From: Entamoeba histolytica HM-1:IMSS
Taxonomy: Eukaryota; Evosea; Mastigamoebida; Endamoebidae
DNA: 52,018 nt
Assembly (NCBI RefSeq): GCF_000208925.1
Contig: NW_001914958.1
Coordinates: 1-52,018 of the forward strand
Direction of reading: 5' to 3'
Below are positions 50,070 through 52,018 of the stretch, piece by piece. Every line of letters starts with the position of its first letter. Positions within the stretch are counted from its first letter, which is position 1. A program made the translations under genes and the position numbers. The notes under the pieces were generated by a model. It ran no database searches and had not been told where the DNA came from. It saw only the letters and a program-made list of their open reading frames with translations.

Positions 50070-50771
50070 ATGAAAGTTGTTATGGTTGGTGATTGTAGTT
50101 TGTTTATTATTCTTGTTTTTAATAATACAAAAGAATAGAGTAAAAAAATAGGTGTTGGTAAAACATCAATTGTAAATAGACTCGTTAATAATGAGTTTAT
50201 TCAAGAAGTAAGAGCAACTGTTGCTGCAGTATTTCATCAGACAATTGTTGATAGTGAAGATGACTCGTATAAATTAGAAATTTGGGATACTGGTTTGAAT
50301 TAAATTTTAAATAAAGTAAAACAACTTATTCATAATTTAGCTGGAGAAGAAAAATATCGTTCAGTAGTTGGTTCTTATTTTCGTGGTGCAAATGGAGCAG
50401 TTATAGTATTTGATGTTATGGATAAAACCTCATTTGAACATATTGTGGATTGGGAATTGGAAATAAAACAAGTTGCACCAGAAGCTACTATTCTTATTCT
50501 TGGAAATAAGGCAGAACAAAATAAATGGGTGTTACAAAAAGATGAAATTGAAATTAAATTAAAACAAAACAAATTAAATTATTTTTTTGTATCAGCAAAA
50601 ACTGGATTAAGTTTGTTCTATTGTTATTTGGAAAAGTAATTTTAAGACTCATCACTTTAAGACATTAAAAAAGCATTTATATCTCTTGCTACTACTATGC
50701 AACCAAGTGAAATTAATGAAAGTGTATGTGTTTTAAATTCAAATACTAAAGTTGAAGAGGGGTGTTGTTAG
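50070..50771 (+). CDS. Rab-family small GTPase, four exons
   Basis: Assembled from four exons: 50070-50097, 50152-50292, 50341-50610, 50662-50771 (549 bases, 182 residues). Introns of 54, 48 and 51 bp start GTTTGT (or GTTTGA for intron 2); the first two end TAG and the third AAG. The joins rebuild every G box: GDCSVGKTS (P-loop, spanning exons 1 and 2), Thr of switch I in VRATVAAVF, WDTAGEEKYRS (across intron 2), GNKAEQ and SAKTG. The G4 motif is NKxE rather than NKxD. The C-terminus GCC allows double geranylgeranylation, so it is a membrane-trafficking Rab. Exon 4 gives NIKKAFISLATTMQPSE, the normal last helix. Rab subgroup not determined. Confidence 0.9.
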
Positions 50772-51289
50772 TTGTATGCTCTTTTTATTAAAAAAATTAA
50801 TAAACAATGTTTTATTAAGGTATTGAATAAATTAGAATAGATACTTTCTGTATGAACAAAGTCTAATTGTTGGTATCTAAAATTAAGAATTTTAGTTATA
50901 TTTTTATAAGAAAAGTTAATATTTTCAAAGTATATTTTTAGAGGAGTATTAATATAAATAAGAGATACATTACATTAATTTAAAACTTTTCTTTTTTATT
51001 CTTATATATTATGTTATTGTATTTTATTATTATCTTCTTTTTCAATTTAATCAATAAAATAAATTGAATCTAATCGTTTATTCTTTTATTCTTATTCTTT
51101 ATTTATGTAGGTTTGTATGTTTATTTAATGTTATTAATTAAAAAGTATTTATTAATCAATTAGAATTTCATTTATTCTATTTCATGTTTGTGAATTATTT
51201 CATTTTGTTGTTTTGGTTGTGTTAACTGATGGAATTATGAGATATCAATACTTCATTTATTTTTAATGTTTATTCATGTTGTAGATTCT

Positions 51290-51480
51290 AAATAGGCAAA
51301 GAAAAAAAGCAAATAATGGAAACAGAAGAGAAAGATATAAAAGAATAAAAAGAAAATAAGAAGTAGAAGAAGATGAAGAAAGAATAAAAGTAGAAAGGAG
51401 AGAATATAAAAATAAAGAAGACAAAGTGTAATAAAACAAAAGAGATGATAAAAGAAGAAAAGAATGAAAAAAATAAAGGA
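51290..51480. repeat. Purine-rich strand tract
   Basis: About 190 bases where the plus strand is nearly all A and G (units like AAGAAGA, AGAAAG). The frames it opens on the minus strand are Ser/Phe/Leu artefacts of this bias. Could be eroded coding sequence or a transcribed-strand bias; origin unknown. Confidence 0.5.
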
Positions 51481-51511
51481 TGCAAATTTTATTGAAACAA
51501 ATAAAAAAAGC

Positions 51512-51551
51512 GCAAAATTTAATGATGCAAAATTTAATGATGCAAAATATT
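51512..51551. repeat. 15-bp tandem repeat, 2.6 copies
   Basis: GCAAAATTTAATGAT occurs at 51512-51526 and 51527-51541, followed by a partial third copy (GCAAAAT). It directly follows the purine-rich tract. Confidence 0.75.
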
Positions 51552-52018
51552 TTGAAATAAAAATAAATCATCATTTGATATTATTATATTTGATAATAAT
51601 TTATAGTATGTATTAAATACATCATATTTCTTTATTATTTATCTTTTCTTTTTATTATTTCATATATTAAATTATTATTCATTCATTTATTATTTATATT
51701 TCATTTATTAAATAAAATGAAAATGAAATTATAAAATATCAATCAATTAAATATTCATGAATAATTTATTAATATTTAATAATTGAAATAATAAATAATA
51801 ATGTAACAATAATGATATATTCAATATATTCTTTATTTGATTTGTTCAATATTAGATTATTCTATTTCATTATCATTTCATTGTCTTCATTATTTTATTT
51901 CATTATTTCATATTCATTTATTATTTTTTAAAATCAAATAAACAATAATATTGATATTCATTCATCATATTCATTTAATATAATAAATATACACAACATT
52001 TCAGAATAAAGAATGAAT

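Larger units (their letters stand above)
50772..52018. other. Non-coding A+T-rich end of window
   Basis: About 1.2 kb with no gene I can support. From 51290 to 51560 the plus strand is mostly purines (A/G runs). After 51600 it becomes a low-complexity mixture of ATTCATTTATT-like words. No tRNA, rRNA or splice-assembled frame was found. Confidence 0.55.

Noticed and set aside
51263..51574. Minus-strand Phe/Ser/Leu frames of 65-103 codons
   Set aside because: Produced by the purine-rich plus strand; no domains and no plausible start.

Overview
The window is nuclear DNA of a very A+T-rich single-celled eukaryote and fits Entamoeba of the histolytica clade. The evidence is: dense, mostly intronless genes; tiny introns of about 44-85 bp that start GTTTGT and usually end TAG; GAAC core-promoter boxes a few dozen bases before start codons; very short 5' leaders; and a gene set typical of Entamoeba (sulfotransferase, divergent actin-related protein, many small coiled-coil proteins). 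The species assignment is inference. No bacterial operon, CRISPR array, rRNA, tRNA or intact transposon was seen.

Layout. Bases 1-6150 are gene-poor: a secreted coiled-coil protein (1951-2511) and a WDR82/Swd2 gene (4113-5119, minus). 6152-10592 holds a UCH37-type deubiquitinase, a Gln-rich nuclear-looking protein, a small three-exon acidic protein and a short hypothetical gene. 10796-12241 is a convergent ribosomal pair, eS7 and eL6. 12760-18581 holds a RasGAP protein, a possible longin/DENN protein, and a 948-residue protein that I read as two fused, decayed pogo/Tigger-type transposase domains. 18805-23851 carries ethanolamine-phosphate cytidylyltransferase, chaperonin CCT-theta and eIF3c. 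24478-30967 carries aminopeptidase P, capping protein alpha and CAND1. 31200-34251 holds a GCN5 acetyltransferase without bromodomain and MCM8. 34477-39983 has a possible propeller protein, a sphingosine-phosphate-phosphatase-like PAP2 enzyme, a disordered protein and a divergent actin-related protein. 40140-50771 has a 1312-residue coiled-coil protein, a NET-domain-only protein, a sulfotransferase, Utp13/TBL3, a hypothetical protein and a four-exon Rab GTPase. The last 1.2 kb is non-coding, with a purine-rich strand and a short tandem repeat.

The genes are mostly independent housekeeping genes. Loose themes are chromatin and transcription (WDR82, GCN5, NET protein, Gln-rich protein), ribosome production and translation (eS7, eL6, Utp13, eIF3c), ubiquitin/cullin control (UCH37, CAND1), lipids (PCYT2, PAP2, sulfotransferase) and cytoskeleton/trafficking (capping protein, Arp, Rab). 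Eight introns could be placed by hand and restore conserved C- or N-termini. The most unusual item is the tandem transposase-derived gene at 15735-18581. CCT-theta with an altered GDGT motif, the GCN5 and BET pieces lacking bromodomains, and AAG-ended introns are also worth a look.
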